Positions 8,963 through 17,443 of a DNA stretch of 64,000 nucleotides are shown here, one piece after another (position 1 is the stretch's first letter; each line of letters starts with the position of its first letter). Source of the DNA: an uncultured Clostridia bacterium (GTDB taxonomy: Bacteria > Bacillota > Clostridia > Oscillospirales > Acutalibacteraceae); NCBI GenBank assembly GCA_945876745.1, contig CAMCPL010000003.1, forward strand, positions 124,001-188,000, read 5' to 3'. A model generated the notes under the pieces. The model searched no databases, was not told where the DNA came from, and saw nothing but the letters and a program-made list of their open reading frames with translations. A program made the translations under genes and the position numbers.

Positions 8963-10096
8963 ATGAGATTTTTATTTGCAACAGGAGGAACGGCAGGACA
9001 TATCAATCCTGCACTTGCAGTAGCGTCATATATTAAAGAACAGTATCCCGAAAGCGAAATTCTGTTTATAGGAACTGCCGACCATATGGAAGCAAGACTT
9101 GTGCCGAATGCAGGCTTTGATTTCAAGACCATAAAAATCAACGGCTTTAAGCGCAGTCTTTCTCCGAAGGCTATTGCCGCAAATATTAAAACCGTATTTC
9201 GTCTTTTCGACTCCGAAAAAGCGTCGAAGAATATAATCAAGGATTTCAAGCCCGACGTAGTTATCGGCTTCGGTGGTTATGTTTCCGGTCCCGTTTTACA
9301 GCAGGCAGTTAAGATGAAAATACCGTGTTGTATTCACGAGCAAAATGCTTTTCCCGGAATTACAAATAAACAGCTTGCAAAAAAGGTCGATAAGGTTATG
9401 CTGACCGTTGAGGATGCAGTAAGACATTTACAACCTAAAAACGAGGTAGCGCTCACGGGACTTCCGGTAAGAGGCGAGCTTTTGAATAAATCGAAGACTG
9501 CCGCAAGAATTGAGCTTGGAATTGCAGACGACAAGCCGCTTGTGCTTTCGTTCGGCGGCTCACTCGGAGCAAGACCTCTTAATGAAGCAATGTTCGATAT
9601 TATTTGCGAAAATGCAGATAACGACAGCGTTTATCATATTCATTCCGTAGGTACTAACGGTAAGGACTTTCTTGAAAAATTCGCCGAAAACGGCTTTAGA
9701 CAAACGAGCGAGGGTGTTTACAAAAAAGGTAACGCCGAGGTAAGACAGTATATTGATAATATGGATACCTGTATGGCGGCTGCTGATTTGGTAGTCGGAA
9801 GGGCAGGAGCTTCTTCGCTTTCCGAAATAGAAGCAATGGGTAAGGCGTCAATTCTTATTCCGTCGCCCTATGTCGCCGAAAATCATCAGTATCATAATGC
9901 AATGGCGCTTGTAAACCGTAATGCCGCAAGAATACTTGAGGAAAAGGATTTGACAAGTGAAGCATTAAAGGAGCTTATTAATTCGATTTTGTCCGATAAG
10001 TCGCTTCTTTGCGAAATCGAGAAAAACGCAAAGGCTATGGCAGTAACCGACAGTCGTGAAAGAATTGCCGAAATAATCATCTCCCTTGCAAAATAA
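8963..10096 (+). CDS. murG: UDP-N-acetylglucosamine--lipid I transferase MurG
   Basis: MurG adds GlcNAc to lipid I to make lipid II on the inner face of the membrane. The 377-residue GT28 protein begins with the glycine-rich TGGTAGHINPALA loop. It continues with FGGYVSGPV, IHEQNAFPGITNK, LSFGGSLGARPLNEA and GRAGASSLSEI, which bind the nucleotide sugar and lipid. The length is normal. It starts eight bases after ftsW with a TAGGTGAT site. Confidence 0.97.
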   Translation: MRFLFATGGTAGHINPALAVASYIKEQYPESEILFIGTADHMEARLVPNAGFDFKTIKINGFKRSLSPKAIAANIKTVFRLFDSEKASKNIIKDFKPDVVIGFGGYVSGPVLQQAVKMKIPCCIHEQNAFPGITNKQLAKKVDKVMLTVEDAVRHLQPKNEVALTGLPVRGELLNKSKTAARIELGIADDKPLVLSFGGSLGARPLNEAMFDIICENADNDSVYHIHSVGTNGKDFLEKFAENGFRQTSEGVYKKGNAEVRQYIDNMDTCMAAADLVVGRAGASSLSEIEAMGKASILIPSPYVAENHQYHNAMALVNRNAARILEEKDLTSEALKELINSILSDKSLLCEIEKNAKAMAVTDSRERIAEIIISLAK

Positions 10097-10140
10097 TTAA
10101 CACAAAGTAAGCGTTTTCATAAAATGGCGTAGGTGATTTT

Positions 10141-11391
10141 ATGCAAATGCTTGAAATAAATTCAAAAAGACAGTTAAACGGCTCTTTGAAAATTCACGGT
10201 GCAAAAAACAGCGTTTTGCCGATATTGTGCGCAACCGTGCTTGTAAACGGCGTTAGTGTAATACATAAATGTCCGTATTTATCCGATGTTGAGGTAACAC
10301 TCAATATTCTGAAATATCTCGGTGCAAGGGTTTACCGAAGCGGTGAAACAGTCGTTGTAGACAGCCGAAATATAAGCCGTTCTAATATTTTAGAGCAGTA
10401 TATGAGCGAGCTTAGGTCGTCGATAATATTTTTAGGCGCACTTGCTTCAAGAACTGGCGAAGCGTGTTTGTTTTTACCAGGCGGCTGTGAAATAGGTCTT
10501 CGTCCGATTGACCTTCATCTTAAAGGGCTTAAATCACTCGGCTATAATGTTTTCACAAACGGTCACGACGTATGCGCAGTTCGGGAGAATCCTCAAAGTG
10601 CCGAAATAGTATTGCCGTTTCCGAGTGTTGGCGCAACCGAAAATATTATTTTGGCAAGCGTTTTTAATAAGGGAAAAACAACTGTTATAAACGCCGCAAG
10701 AGAGCCCGAAATTGCAGATTTGGCGTCTTTTTTGAATAAGGCGGGAGCGAAGATTTACGGTGCTTCAACGCCGACAATAACTATTGAGGGCGTTGATAGT
10801 CTTCATAGCGTTGAGCATACGGTAATACCCGACAGAATTTTGGCGTCTACTATGATTAGCGCCTGCGCCGCATGTTCGGGCAAAATAGAGCTTTCGGATG
10901 TTGACGTGTCTCATTTGTTGCCGACAAAGGCTGTTTTCGAGGAAATGGGATGCAGCTTCAAAACGCTCAAAAGCTCAATTATTGTAAAAGCCCCGAAACG
11001 TCCAAATCGTGTTCGATTTATTGAAACGATGGCATATCCCGGCTTTCCGACTGACAGTCAGGCTCCCGTTATGGCGGCTTTGACAGTTGCAAACGGAACC
11101 TCGGTAATAAAGGAAAACATATTTGAAAACCGTTTCAGGCACGCAGAACAGCTTAATCTTTTCGGCGCAGACATAACCGTAAATGACAAATTTGCAATAG
11201 TAAACGGCGTTTCACAGCTTCATAATGCAGATGCAAAATGCACCGATCTGCGAGGCGGCGCCGCGGTAGTTATAGCCGCATTGACAGCCGACGGAAAATC
11301 AAGAATACGTGATATTCACCATATTGATAGGGGATATGAAAAAATAGAAAATCAACTCTCACAATTAGGAGCAGATATCAAAAGAATATGA
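10141..11391 (+). CDS. murA: UDP-N-acetylglucosamine 1-carboxyvinyltransferase MurA
   Basis: MurA catalyses the first committed step of peptidoglycan synthesis, transferring enolpyruvate from PEP to UDP-GlcNAc. The 416-residue protein shows KIHGAKNSVLPIL near the N-terminus. The active-site loop PGGCEIGLRPIDLH carries the PEP- and fosfomycin-reactive cysteine near residue 116, so fosfomycin sensitivity at the target is expected. The C-terminal FPTDSQAPVMAAL and ENRFRHAEQL motifs are also present. In many Firmicutes murA lies outside the dcw cluster. Its 3' end overlaps the next gene by four bases (ATGA). Confidence 0.96.
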   Translation: MQMLEINSKRQLNGSLKIHGAKNSVLPILCATVLVNGVSVIHKCPYLSDVEVTLNILKYLGARVYRSGETVVVDSRNISRSNILEQYMSELRSSIIFLGALASRTGEACLFLPGGCEIGLRPIDLHLKGLKSLGYNVFTNGHDVCAVRENPQSAEIVLPFPSVGATENIILASVFNKGKTTVINAAREPEIADLASFLNKAGAKIYGASTPTITIEGVDSLHSVEHTVIPDRILASTMISACAACSGKIELSDVDVSHLLPTKAVFEEMGCSFKTLKSSIIVKAPKRPNRVRFIETMAYPGFPTDSQAPVMAALTVANGTSVIKENIFENRFRHAEQLNLFGADITVNDKFAIVNGVSQLHNADAKCTDLRGGAAVVIAALTADGKSRIRDIHHIDRGYEKIENQLSQLGADIKRI

Positions 11392-12353
11392 AAAATTCAG
11401 GAAGAAACGAAGAATATAACGAGCTTAACTCATTAAACGATGAGCTTGGCTCATTCGGTCTTGAGCCGCCAAAGCGGTACCGTACACAACAAACCGAAGA
11501 TGTTGGGCGAGAAAAAAAGACAAAGCAATCATCAAAGAGAACGCGTAGCGATAATCACAACGACGCTTCTAATATGACTTCGGCACAAAAGAACGCTATT
11601 CACAAGAAAAAACGACGTCTCAAAAAGAAGGTACGTATTGCATTTGGCATTACAGGCTTGTGCCTTGCATTGATTGTTGCGGCAGTAGTTTGCCTTGTTG
11701 TTTTTTGCAAAATTGAAACTATTACAGTTAGCGGCGGTGAGAAATATACACAAGAACAAGTGCTTGCCGTATTGCCTGTTGAAAAAGGAAAAAACCTGTT
11801 CTTCTTCGACAGCGAGAGCGCAGAAAACAAGCTGTGCGAGAATTTGCCGTATATTTACAGTGTTGATATTAAGCGCAAGCTGCCATCAACGGTTGAGGTA
11901 AATATAAGTCAGGCAGACAGATTATACTATATTCAAAACAGCGAAAGCCTCTATACTTATATTGACGATACGTTCAAAACAGTTGAAGTTAACGCAGTCG
12001 ATCCGCCTGAAAACGGTATTGAAATAAAGAAAATTGCAGTTTCGCAGTCTGTTTTGGGACAAAAAGCAGAGTTTACCGACGAGAATATTGTTGATAACGT
12101 CGAAAAGCTGATGGCTGTCGTGAATAACCTAAAGCTTGATGAGGTAACTGCGATTTACTCCGAAAGCAATTTGAGCAATTACCTTGTATACGAAAACAGA
12201 ATAATTATCAAAATCGGTGAGATAAATGATGCAGAAAACAAGGTTTATTCTGCTTTGACGGCTATTGAAAAGCTAAATGAAGTAAATCCGCAGGCAGAGG
12301 GAACTATGACTTCAATTGGTGGAAAGCAGGTTTACTTTACAGAACAAAAATAA
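11388..12353 (+). CDS. ftsQ: DivIB/FtsQ-like cell division protein with POTRA domain
   Basis: DivIB/FtsQ is a bitopic division protein that works with FtsL and DivIC at the septum. The 321-residue product has a charged cytoplasmic region of roughly 85 residues, rich in Lys and Arg. One transmembrane helix follows (FGITGLCLALIVAAVVCLVVF). A POTRA-type domain then reads ETITVSGGEKYTQEQVLAVLPVEKG and SVDIKRKLPSTVEVNISQAD. Start and stop overlap murA through ATGA, indicating co-translation. The C-terminal part is little conserved. The 3' end of the gene contains the left arm of an inverted repeat described separately. Confidence 0.9.
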   Translation: MKNSGRNEEYNELNSLNDELGSFGLEPPKRYRTQQTEDVGREKKTKQSSKRTRSDNHNDASNMTSAQKNAIHKKKRRLKKKVRIAFGITGLCLALIVAAVVCLVVFCKIETITVSGGEKYTQEQVLAVLPVEKGKNLFFFDSESAENKLCENLPYIYSVDIKRKLPSTVEVNISQADRLYYIQNSESLYTYIDDTFKTVEVNAVDPPENGIEIKKIAVSQSVLGQKAEFTDENIVDNVEKLMAVVNNLKLDEVTAIYSESNLSNYLVYENRIIIKIGEINDAENKVYSALTAIEKLNEVNPQAEGTMTSIGGKQVYFTEQK

Positions 12354-12405
12354 GAAAATGTAAAATATATTAAATTACGATTTGTAACCTTATCTGTAAA
12401 GTAAA
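12331..12405. repeat. 12-bp inverted repeat of the TGTAAAGTAAA motif at the end of divIB
   Basis: TTTACTTTACAG at 12331-12342, inside the last codons of divIB, is perfectly inverted as CTGTAAAGTAAA at 12394-12405. The 51-base gap contains the stop codon and AT-rich sequence. The same core recurs downstream of ftsZ. It could be a protein-binding pair or a weak structure. No T-run suitable for termination follows. Confidence 0.6.
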
Positions 12406-12516
12406 AATACTTTCAAAATCAACTACAATTCGTATAAATTATGCAAATTAAACAATGATTTTATAATTATATCATAAAACATTGGAAAAAATATTTAGAA
12501 TATTTCATAAAAAGTA

Positions 12517-12545
12517 TTGCAAAGCGGTTACAAAACTGTTACAAT
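12517..12545 (+). promoter_or_regulatory. predicted sigma-A promoter of ftsZ
   Basis: A -35 TTGCAA (12517-12522) and a -10 TACAAT (12540-12545) are separated by exactly 17 bases. They are preceded by about 100 bases of very AT-rich DNA. The ftsZ start lies 67 bases downstream. This gives ftsZ independent transcription in addition to any read-through from the dcw operon. Confidence 0.7.
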
Positions 12546-12612
12546 ATCAAATGAAGTGGCACTAACCCAAACAGTGCAGACTAACTAATACATTGATAAG
12601 GAGAATAAAAGA

Positions 12613-13713
12613 ATGGGAAGATATGAAATTGACGTGGATGATAACAAGGTTGTATCTATCAAGGTAATCGGTGTCGGAGGCGGCGGCGGAAACGCAGTAA
12701 ACCGCATGGTAAAGTGCAATGTAAAGGACGTTGAGTTTGTAGCAGTTAACTCCGATAAGCCGGCTCTTAATAAATCAACAGCAACTCATAAGATTTTAAT
12801 CGGTGAAAAAGCAACAAAGGGCAGAGGCGCAGGCGCAAGACCTGAGGTTGGACTGAAAGCCGCAGAGGAATCAAAGGAAGCAATCACAGATGTACTTCAG
12901 GGCTGTGAAATGGTATTCATTACTGCCGGTATGGGCGGCGGAACAGGTACAGGTGCCGCTCCTGTTGTAGCAAAGATTGCAAAGGAAATGGGCATTTTGA
13001 CTGTCGGTGTTGTTACAACTCCATTTGCTTTCGAGGGTAAGCGCAGAATGATGCAGGCTCAAGAGGGTATCAATGAATTGGCAGAGCACGTTGATTCACT
13101 TATGGTAATTCCGAACGAAAATCTTAAGCTCGTTTCTAAAGAAAAGATTACATTGCTCAATGCTTTTGAAATTGCTAACGACGTTCTTCGTCAGGGTGTA
13201 CAGAGCATTTCAGACCTTGTAAACGCAACAGGACTTGTAAACTGTGACTTTGCCGATGTAACAGAGATTATGAAGGATGCAGGCTATGCTCATATGGGCG
13301 TTGGTCACGGTAAGGGTAAGGACAAGGCAGAGGTTGCCGCACAGCAGGCTATCTCCTCTCCGCTTCTTCAAACCTCTATCGACGGCGCTCGCGGTGTTCT
13401 TCTTAATATCACCGCTTCTAACGATATCGGTCTTGAAGAAATCGACGCAGCATCAAGCGTTGTTATGGAAGCAGTTCATCCTGATTGTGAAATCATCTGG
13501 GGTGCAAACTTCGACGAGTCTCTTGAGGACGAGATGATTATTACTGTTATCGCTACTCGTTTTGGTGAAGAGGGTCCGGGTGCTCCTATTAAGTCAACAA
13601 CTGCTTCAAAGCCGGTTGAACCTCCTGTTGAAGCTCCTGTTGCTCCTGCATCAAGCTTTACTTCAAACGACGACGATTCATTTAACGATATCGTATCATT
13701 CTTCAAAAAGTAA
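12613..13713 (+). CDS. ftsZ: cell division protein FtsZ
   Basis: FtsZ is the tubulin-like GTPase that forms the cytokinetic ring. The 366-residue protein has the N-terminal nucleotide fold ([15 protein letters not shown]) and the tubulin signature [18 protein letters not shown]. It also has the T7 synergy region [27 protein letters not shown] (NDVLRQ in this copy). A linker of only about 40 residues, rich in Pro, Val and Ala, leads to a short C-terminal tail [13 protein letters not shown], where FtsA/SepF-binding peptides lie in other species. The tail is Lys-Lys rather than Arg-Arg terminated. ftsA is not adjacent. Its start follows a AAGGAG site. Confidence 0.98.
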   Translation: MGRYEIDVDDNKVVSIKVIGVGGGGGNAVNRMVKCNVKDVEFVAVNSDKPALNKSTATHKILIGEKATKGRGAGARPEVGLKAAEESKEAITDVLQGCEMVFITAGMGGGTGTGAAPVVAKIAKEMGILTVGVVTTPFAFEGKRRMMQAQEGINELAEHVDSLMVIPNENLKLVSKEKITLLNAFEIANDVLRQGVQSISDLVNATGLVNCDFADVTEIMKDAGYAHMGVGHGKGKDKAEVAAQQAISSPLLQTSIDGARGVLLNITASNDIGLEEIDAASSVVMEAVHPDCEIIWGANFDESLEDEMIITVIATRFGEEGPGAPIKSTTASKPVEPPVEAPVAPASSFTSNDDDSFNDIVSFFKK

Positions 13714-13731
13714 TTTATATTACATATTTGA

Positions 13732-13762
13732 AAAAACGGACTGTTTTTTGCAGTCCGTTTTT
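13732..13762 (+). terminator. intrinsic terminator of ftsZ
   Basis: AAAAACGGACTG (13732-13743) pairs with CAGTCCGTTTTT (13751-13762). The loop is seven bases and the T-run is built into the right arm. It lies 19 bases after the ftsZ stop. Confidence 0.85.
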
Positions 13763-13770
13763 GTAATGTT

Positions 13771-13967
13771 ATTTTACTTTACATATATGTATATGCTGAA
13801 AGGTAAGATTACTATTTGTAATTTTTGATTTTTGTGCTATGAAAGTGATTTGCTTTACATTTTGCACACTTTCCACCGGCTTTTCCACAAAACTGATAGC
13901 CTGTCTATGCGACTTTTACATATTTTCCACCGCTTTTTCCACATTATTGCTTATTGTAAAGTAAAAT
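13771..13967. repeat. 197-bp segment bounded by 13-bp inverted repeats, containing DnaA-box-like repeats
   Basis: ATTTTACTTTACA (13771-13783) is perfectly inverted as TGTAAAGTAAAAT (13955-13967). The latter is itself half of a local palindrome (TGTAAAG, seven bases, CTTTACA, ending at 13975). Between them lie two copies of a roughly 23-bp block (13868-13890 and 13922-13944). Each has a TTTCCACCG stretch followed by TTTTCCACA, which fits the relaxed DnaA-box consensus TTWTNCACA. No credible ORF fills the 322-base gap from 13714 to 14035. It could be a small mobile-derived element or a regulatory/DnaA-titration site. Confidence 0.5.
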
Positions 13968-13991
13968 GCTTTACACAATTTGTAAAAAATC

Positions 13992-14026
13992 AACCGTCAA
14001 AATATCAGCTTTGACGGTTATTTTTT
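13992..14026. terminator. bidirectional terminator between ftsZ and the phosphodiesterase gene
   Basis: AACCGTCAAA (13992-14001) pairs with TTTGACGGTT (14010-14019). A T-run follows on the plus strand. On the minus strand the hairpin is followed by GATTTTTTAC. It mainly serves the convergent minus-strand gene ending at 14036. Confidence 0.8.
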
Positions 14027-14035
14027 GTAAAGTAA

Positions 14036-14497
14036 TTATACTGTCGTGTGGTATGCCATAATTCCGGATGGCTCAATATCTATTATCGCATAAACACCGT
14101 CTCTGCATGAGCCGGGATTAACAAAATAAATTTCGTCCTTATGCTCAATATACGGTAAATGCGTGTGACCGAAAAGACAAATATCAGCTTTTACCGATCT
14201 TGCTTCACGCTCAATGTCGCTGTATCCGTGCTTAACGTAGTATGGATGACCGTGAGTAAACATTATTTTTTTGCCTGCGAAATCTATAACCTTTACTGAC
14301 GGAAACATACTGTAAAAATCACAGTTGCCGCTGACTCTCTCTATTTTGATGTCTTTATATACCATCAGCGCTTCGTCGACATCGTCATTTCCGTCTCCTA
14401 AAAAAATAAATAAATCTGCATTGTCCTTGTGTCTTTCAAAAATTTCAAGTACACTTGAAACCCTTCGGTGACTGTCGGAAAAAACAACCAATCTCAT
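14036..14497 (-). CDS. YfcE/MJ0936-type metallophosphoesterase
   Basis: This is a small calcineurin-like phosphodiesterase, probably cytoplasmic and metal dependent. The 153 residues contain all five metal/phosphate motifs in order: SDSHR near residue 8, FLGDGNDD near 32, SGNCD near 56, THGHP near 80 and FGHTH near 109. The length and the early SD.H motif are typical of the YfcE/MJ0936 family, whose physiological substrates are generally unknown. It stands alone on the minus strand between ftsZ and the small-protein cassette. Its 5' end faces the cassette across a 65-base divergent gap. Confidence 0.88.
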   Translation of the reverse strand: MRLVVFSDSHRRVSSVLEIFERHKDNADLFIFLGDGNDDVDEALMVYKDIKIERVSGNCDFYSMFPSVKVIDFAGKKIMFTHGHPYYVKHGYSDIEREARSVKADICLFGHTHLPYIEHKDEIYFVNPGSCRDGVYAIIDIEPSGIMAYHTTV

Positions 14498-14562
14498 TCA
14501 TATTCACATCCCTTAAGTCATATTCTATATTGTAATTATATAATGAAAGGGTTGTATTTGCA

Positions 14563-14769
14563 ATGAAAAATCTTAATCAAAGTGATATAAACGAGCTTAA
14601 AAAATCTGTTGAAAACGGAACCGTTGATGATTTTATTGACAAAAAGCTCTCGCCTCAGGCGTCACAAAAGCTCAAAGAGGTTCTTTCCGATAAGTCAGCA
14701 ACCCAAAGGCTCCTTGATACTCCCGAAGCAAAGTCACTTTTGCAAAAGCTGATGAATAAGCAGGATTAA
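14563..14769 (+). CDS. small acidic/helical protein, unknown (cassette gene 1)
   Basis: A 68-residue predicted all-helical protein without membrane segment or signal peptide. It is rich in Lys, Asp and Leu (SPQASQKLKEVLSDKSATQRLLDTPEAKSLLQKLM broken here by residues). It is translated from an AAAGGG site after a TATAAT at 14539-14544. The stop is two bases before the next gene. I do not recognise a named family. The arrangement suggests joint function with the two genes that follow. Confidence 0.7.
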   Translation: MKNLNQSDINELKKSVENGTVDDFIDKKLSPQASQKLKEVLSDKSATQRLLDTPEAKSLLQKLMNKQD

Positions 14770-14771
14770 TT

Positions 14772-15131
14772 ATGGATAATATAAATGATATAATTTCCTC
14801 TCTGTCCGATGATGATATTCAAATGTTAAAGGGCGTTGCCTCGTCTATTTTGGGCGATTCTAACCAAGGTACGCCTAATGATAACCAGATTCAACCGAAG
14901 AACAATTCCCAAAATTTGCTGTCGGGCTTTAATTTATCACAGTCCGAGCTTAATATGATGCTCAAAGCAAAATCAATTATAGACAAAATGAATAATACCT
15001 CTTCCAAAAACGAAGACCTGATAATAGCCTTGAAGCCGCATTTATCCGAGCAATCGCAGGAAAAAGCCGATAAAGCATTGCGTGTTTTGAAGCTTTTTGA
15101 AATTCTGCCATATCTGAAAGAGCTGTTTTGA
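14772..15131 (+). CDS. small helical protein, unknown (cassette gene 2)
   Basis: A 119-residue soluble, helical protein. It has an Asn/Gln-rich linker near residues 32-48 and a leucine-rich C-terminal half (LIIALKPHLSEQSQEKADKA, then RVLKLFEILPYLKELF). Its opening (SSLSDDDIQMLKGVASSIL) resembles the N-terminal helix of cassette gene 1. The stop TGA overlaps the ATG of the third gene. No enzymatic motif is visible. Similar C-terminal segments occur in other Clostridia by recollection, without an assigned function. Confidence 0.7.
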   Translation: MDNINDIISSLSDDDIQMLKGVASSILGDSNQGTPNDNQIQPKNNSQNLLSGFNLSQSELNMMLKAKSIIDKMNNTSSKNEDLIIALKPHLSEQSQEKADKALRVLKLFEILPYLKELF

Positions 15132-15472
15132 TGCCTGAGTACAGTAGTAACGATATAAACGACGCAAGGCGCAGAGTTGAAGAAATGCGCCGTCGTGCAA
15201 AAAATTATGTTCAAGAAGCCGATAGTAATCATAATCTGAATAATCAGTCACACAATACAAAACAAACGCAAAACATAAACCCTCAGGCTGCGCCGTCAAA
15301 AAAATCACCCTCATTCGATTTAGGTTTTGTCGGAGATATAGTAACGTCGTTGTTTTCAAATGACAACGAAAACGACAATACTACGGCGCTTTTACTCGCG
15401 CTTATCCTTATTTTAACAAAGGAGGGTGCCGATAATAAGTTGATTTTGGCATTGCTTTACATTTTATTGTAA
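15131..15472 (+). CDS. small membrane-associated protein, unknown (cassette gene 3)
   Basis: 113 residues from the ATG at 15131, which overlaps the preceding stop. The N-terminal 30 residues form a basic helix (DARRRVEEMRRRAKNYVQEA). A disordered Asn/Gln linker leads to a hydrophobic C-terminus (TTALLLALILILTKEGADNK then LILALLYILL) that could form one or two short membrane-inserting helices. It closes the three-gene cassette and lies upstream of lgt. Function is unknown. Confidence 0.7.
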   Translation: MPEYSSNDINDARRRVEEMRRRAKNYVQEADSNHNLNNQSHNTKQTQNINPQAAPSKKSPSFDLGFVGDIVTSLFSNDNENDNTTALLLALILILTKEGADNKLILALLYILL

Positions 15473-15541
15473 TTTATTGTGGAAATTTCAATTTGTTTGT
15501 GGTATAGTATATGCGTTATTATTTTTGACTGATTTGGGGGA

Positions 15542-16558
15542 ATGGTTGTGTCGGATTTTACCCGTGTGTATTTCGACGGTCTCGGAATAAGCTTCGATTT
15601 GCCGAGCGTTGCATTCAGCATATTCGGATATGAAATTCATTTTTACGGGCTTATTATTGCTTTCGGCTTTGCACTTGCCGTTTTATACGGAGGACGAAAG
15701 GCTTATAAGTGGAAAATGAGCCTTGACGGAATGACCGATGTTCTTATTTGGGGAACGCTTTTCGGCATTGTATGTGCAAGACTGTATTATGTTGCGTTTG
15801 AATGGGATTATTATTCACAGCATCTAAACGAAATTCCTGCTATTTGGAACGGCGGGATTGCAATTTACGGCGGAATAATCGGCGCCTTGATAGGTGCGGC
15901 TATCGGTTGTAAGGTCGGAAAGATTGATTATTTTAATCTACTTGACCTCGGCTCACTCGGTCTTTTGATAGGACAGGGTATCGGCAGATGGGGCAATTTC
16001 TTCAATCAAGAGGCATTCGGAAGTAATACGGACACGGCGTTGTTTCGTATGTGGTCGCCTAAAATCCACGATACCTTGGAGCAGTCTGCTCAGCTTTTGG
16101 CTCAAAAGGGAATGAACGTTGACCCGAATACAAGCGTTCACCCGACGTTTCTTTACGAAAGCGTTTGGTGCCTGTTGTCGTTTTTAGTGCTTCATATCGT
16201 TGTGACGTATTTCAGAAAATTCAAGGGCGAAATTTTTATGCTTTACGGCATTTTGTACGGCTCGGAGAGAATGATAGTTGAGGGACTTCGTACCGATTCG
16301 CTTTATATCGGTAATACTTCAATTCGCGTGTCCCAGCTTTTGTCGGCAATTATCGTAGTTGTCGCACTTGTTGCATTTATCTACTTTATGATAAGGTGCA
16401 AAAATAATAAGCTGCCCAAGGCGTTGGTGCTTGACGATTTAGACGCTCTTGAGGATGCAAACAAAGCTGCAAAGCAGGAGGCACTTGCCAAAAAGGAAGA
16501 AAAAGCAAAGTTGAGAAAGGCAAAAAAGGAAGAAAAGCAAAGGAAAAAGGAAAACTGA
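15542..16558 (+). CDS. lgt: phosphatidylglycerol--prolipoprotein diacylglyceryl transferase Lgt
   Basis: Lgt adds diacylglycerol to the lipobox cysteine of prolipoproteins at the membrane. The protein has about seven hydrophobic helices and the family signature [13 protein letters not shown] near residues 149-161. The [11 protein letters not shown] start and [11 protein letters not shown] motif also fit. A roughly 45-residue C-terminal tail is exceptionally Lys/Glu rich and presumably cytosolic, which is longer than usual. The GGGGG run ends two bases before this ATG. A GTG at 15548 has better spacing and may be the true start. Confidence 0.95.
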   Translation: MVVSDFTRVYFDGLGISFDLPSVAFSIFGYEIHFYGLIIAFGFALAVLYGGRKAYKWKMSLDGMTDVLIWGTLFGIVCARLYYVAFEWDYYSQHLNEIPAIWNGGIAIYGGIIGALIGAAIGCKVGKIDYFNLLDLGSLGLLIGQGIGRWGNFFNQEAFGSNTDTALFRMWSPKIHDTLEQSAQLLAQKGMNVDPNTSVHPTFLYESVWCLLSFLVLHIVVTYFRKFKGEIFMLYGILYGSERMIVEGLRTDSLYIGNTSIRVSQLLSAIIVVVALVAFIYFMIRCKNNKLPKALVLDDLDALEDANKAAKQEALAKKEEKAKLRKAKKEEKQRKKEN

Positions 16559-16560
16559 TT

Positions 16561-17412
16561 ATGAATATTATCGACGGAAAAGCGGTTGCTCTCAATGTAA
16601 AAAACCAAGTAAAGCTCGAATGTGAGGCTTTGAAAAAAAAGGGTATTACTCCCGGTCTTGCCGTAATTATCGTCGGCGACGACCCCGCTTCGCAGGTCTA
16701 TGTAAGAAACAAGGAAAAAGCCTGCGAGGAATGTGGCTTTCACAGTGTAAAATATGCCCTTGATGCAAATACTACACAACAGGAGCTTAATGCACTTATT
16801 GACGAGCTTAATAACGATGACAGTATAAACGGTATTCTGTGTCAGCTTCCGTTACCGTCGCACCTTGACGATAAAGAGGTTATAAACCGTATTGACCCTA
16901 TAAAGGATGTTGACGCATTTCACCCGGTGAATGTCGGCGCAATTATGATAGGCGACTATAACTTCCTGCCTTGTACACCTGCCGGAGTTATGGAACTTAT
17001 CCATTCAACAGGTGTTGAGCTTGAGGGGAAAAAGGCGGTTGTTATGGGTAGGTCAAATATTGTCGGCAAACCTATGGCAATGCTCTTGCTTCACGAAAAT
17101 GCAACTGTTGAAATTACTCATTCAAAAACTAAGAATTTGAGCGAAATTACAAGCGATGCTGATATTCTTGTTGCCGCTGTCGGAAAAGCAAAATTCGTGA
17201 AAGCCGATATGGTAAAGCAGGGCGCAGTTGTAATTGACGTAGGTATGGATAGAGACGAGAACGGAAAACTCTGCGGCGACGTGGATTTCGAGGATGTAAA
17301 GGAAAAATGCTCCTATATCACTCCCGTGCCCGGCGGCGTAGGTCCTATGACTATCGCAATGCTTATGAAAAATACGCTTACTGCTGCAAAAATTCAAAAT
17401 AATATTGAATAA
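16561..17412 (+). CDS. folD: bifunctional methylene-THF dehydrogenase/cyclohydrolase FolD
   Basis: FolD interconverts 5,10-methylene-, methenyl- and 10-formyl-tetrahydrofolate. The 283-residue protein has the substrate-site [13 protein letters not shown] (with catalytic Lys in this helix). It also has [13 protein letters not shown], the nucleotide-binding [14 protein letters not shown], and [14 protein letters not shown]. The length is standard. It begins two bases after lgt and is followed by the CinA-domain gene, suggesting one operon. Confidence 0.97.
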   Translation: MNIIDGKAVALNVKNQVKLECEALKKKGITPGLAVIIVGDDPASQVYVRNKEKACEECGFHSVKYALDANTTQQELNALIDELNNDDSINGILCQLPLPSHLDDKEVINRIDPIKDVDAFHPVNVGAIMIGDYNFLPCTPAGVMELIHSTGVELEGKKAVVMGRSNIVGKPMAMLLLHENATVEITHSKTKNLSEITSDADILVAAVGKAKFVKADMVKQGAVVIDVGMDRDENGKLCGDVDFEDVKEKCSYITPVPGGVGPMTIAMLMKNTLTAAKIQNNIE

Positions 17413-17443
17413 TATATTGATTATTTAGACTTTTGGTGATAAA

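Noticed and set aside
13771..13967. Chromosomal replication origin
   Set aside because: Only two relaxed DnaA boxes are present and neither dnaA, dnaN nor rpmH is adjacent.
13562..14014. Two plus-strand open frames reaching past the end of ftsZ
   Set aside because: The first overlaps the ftsZ linker in another frame. The second translates the inverted-repeat/DnaA-box segment and has no ribosome-binding site.
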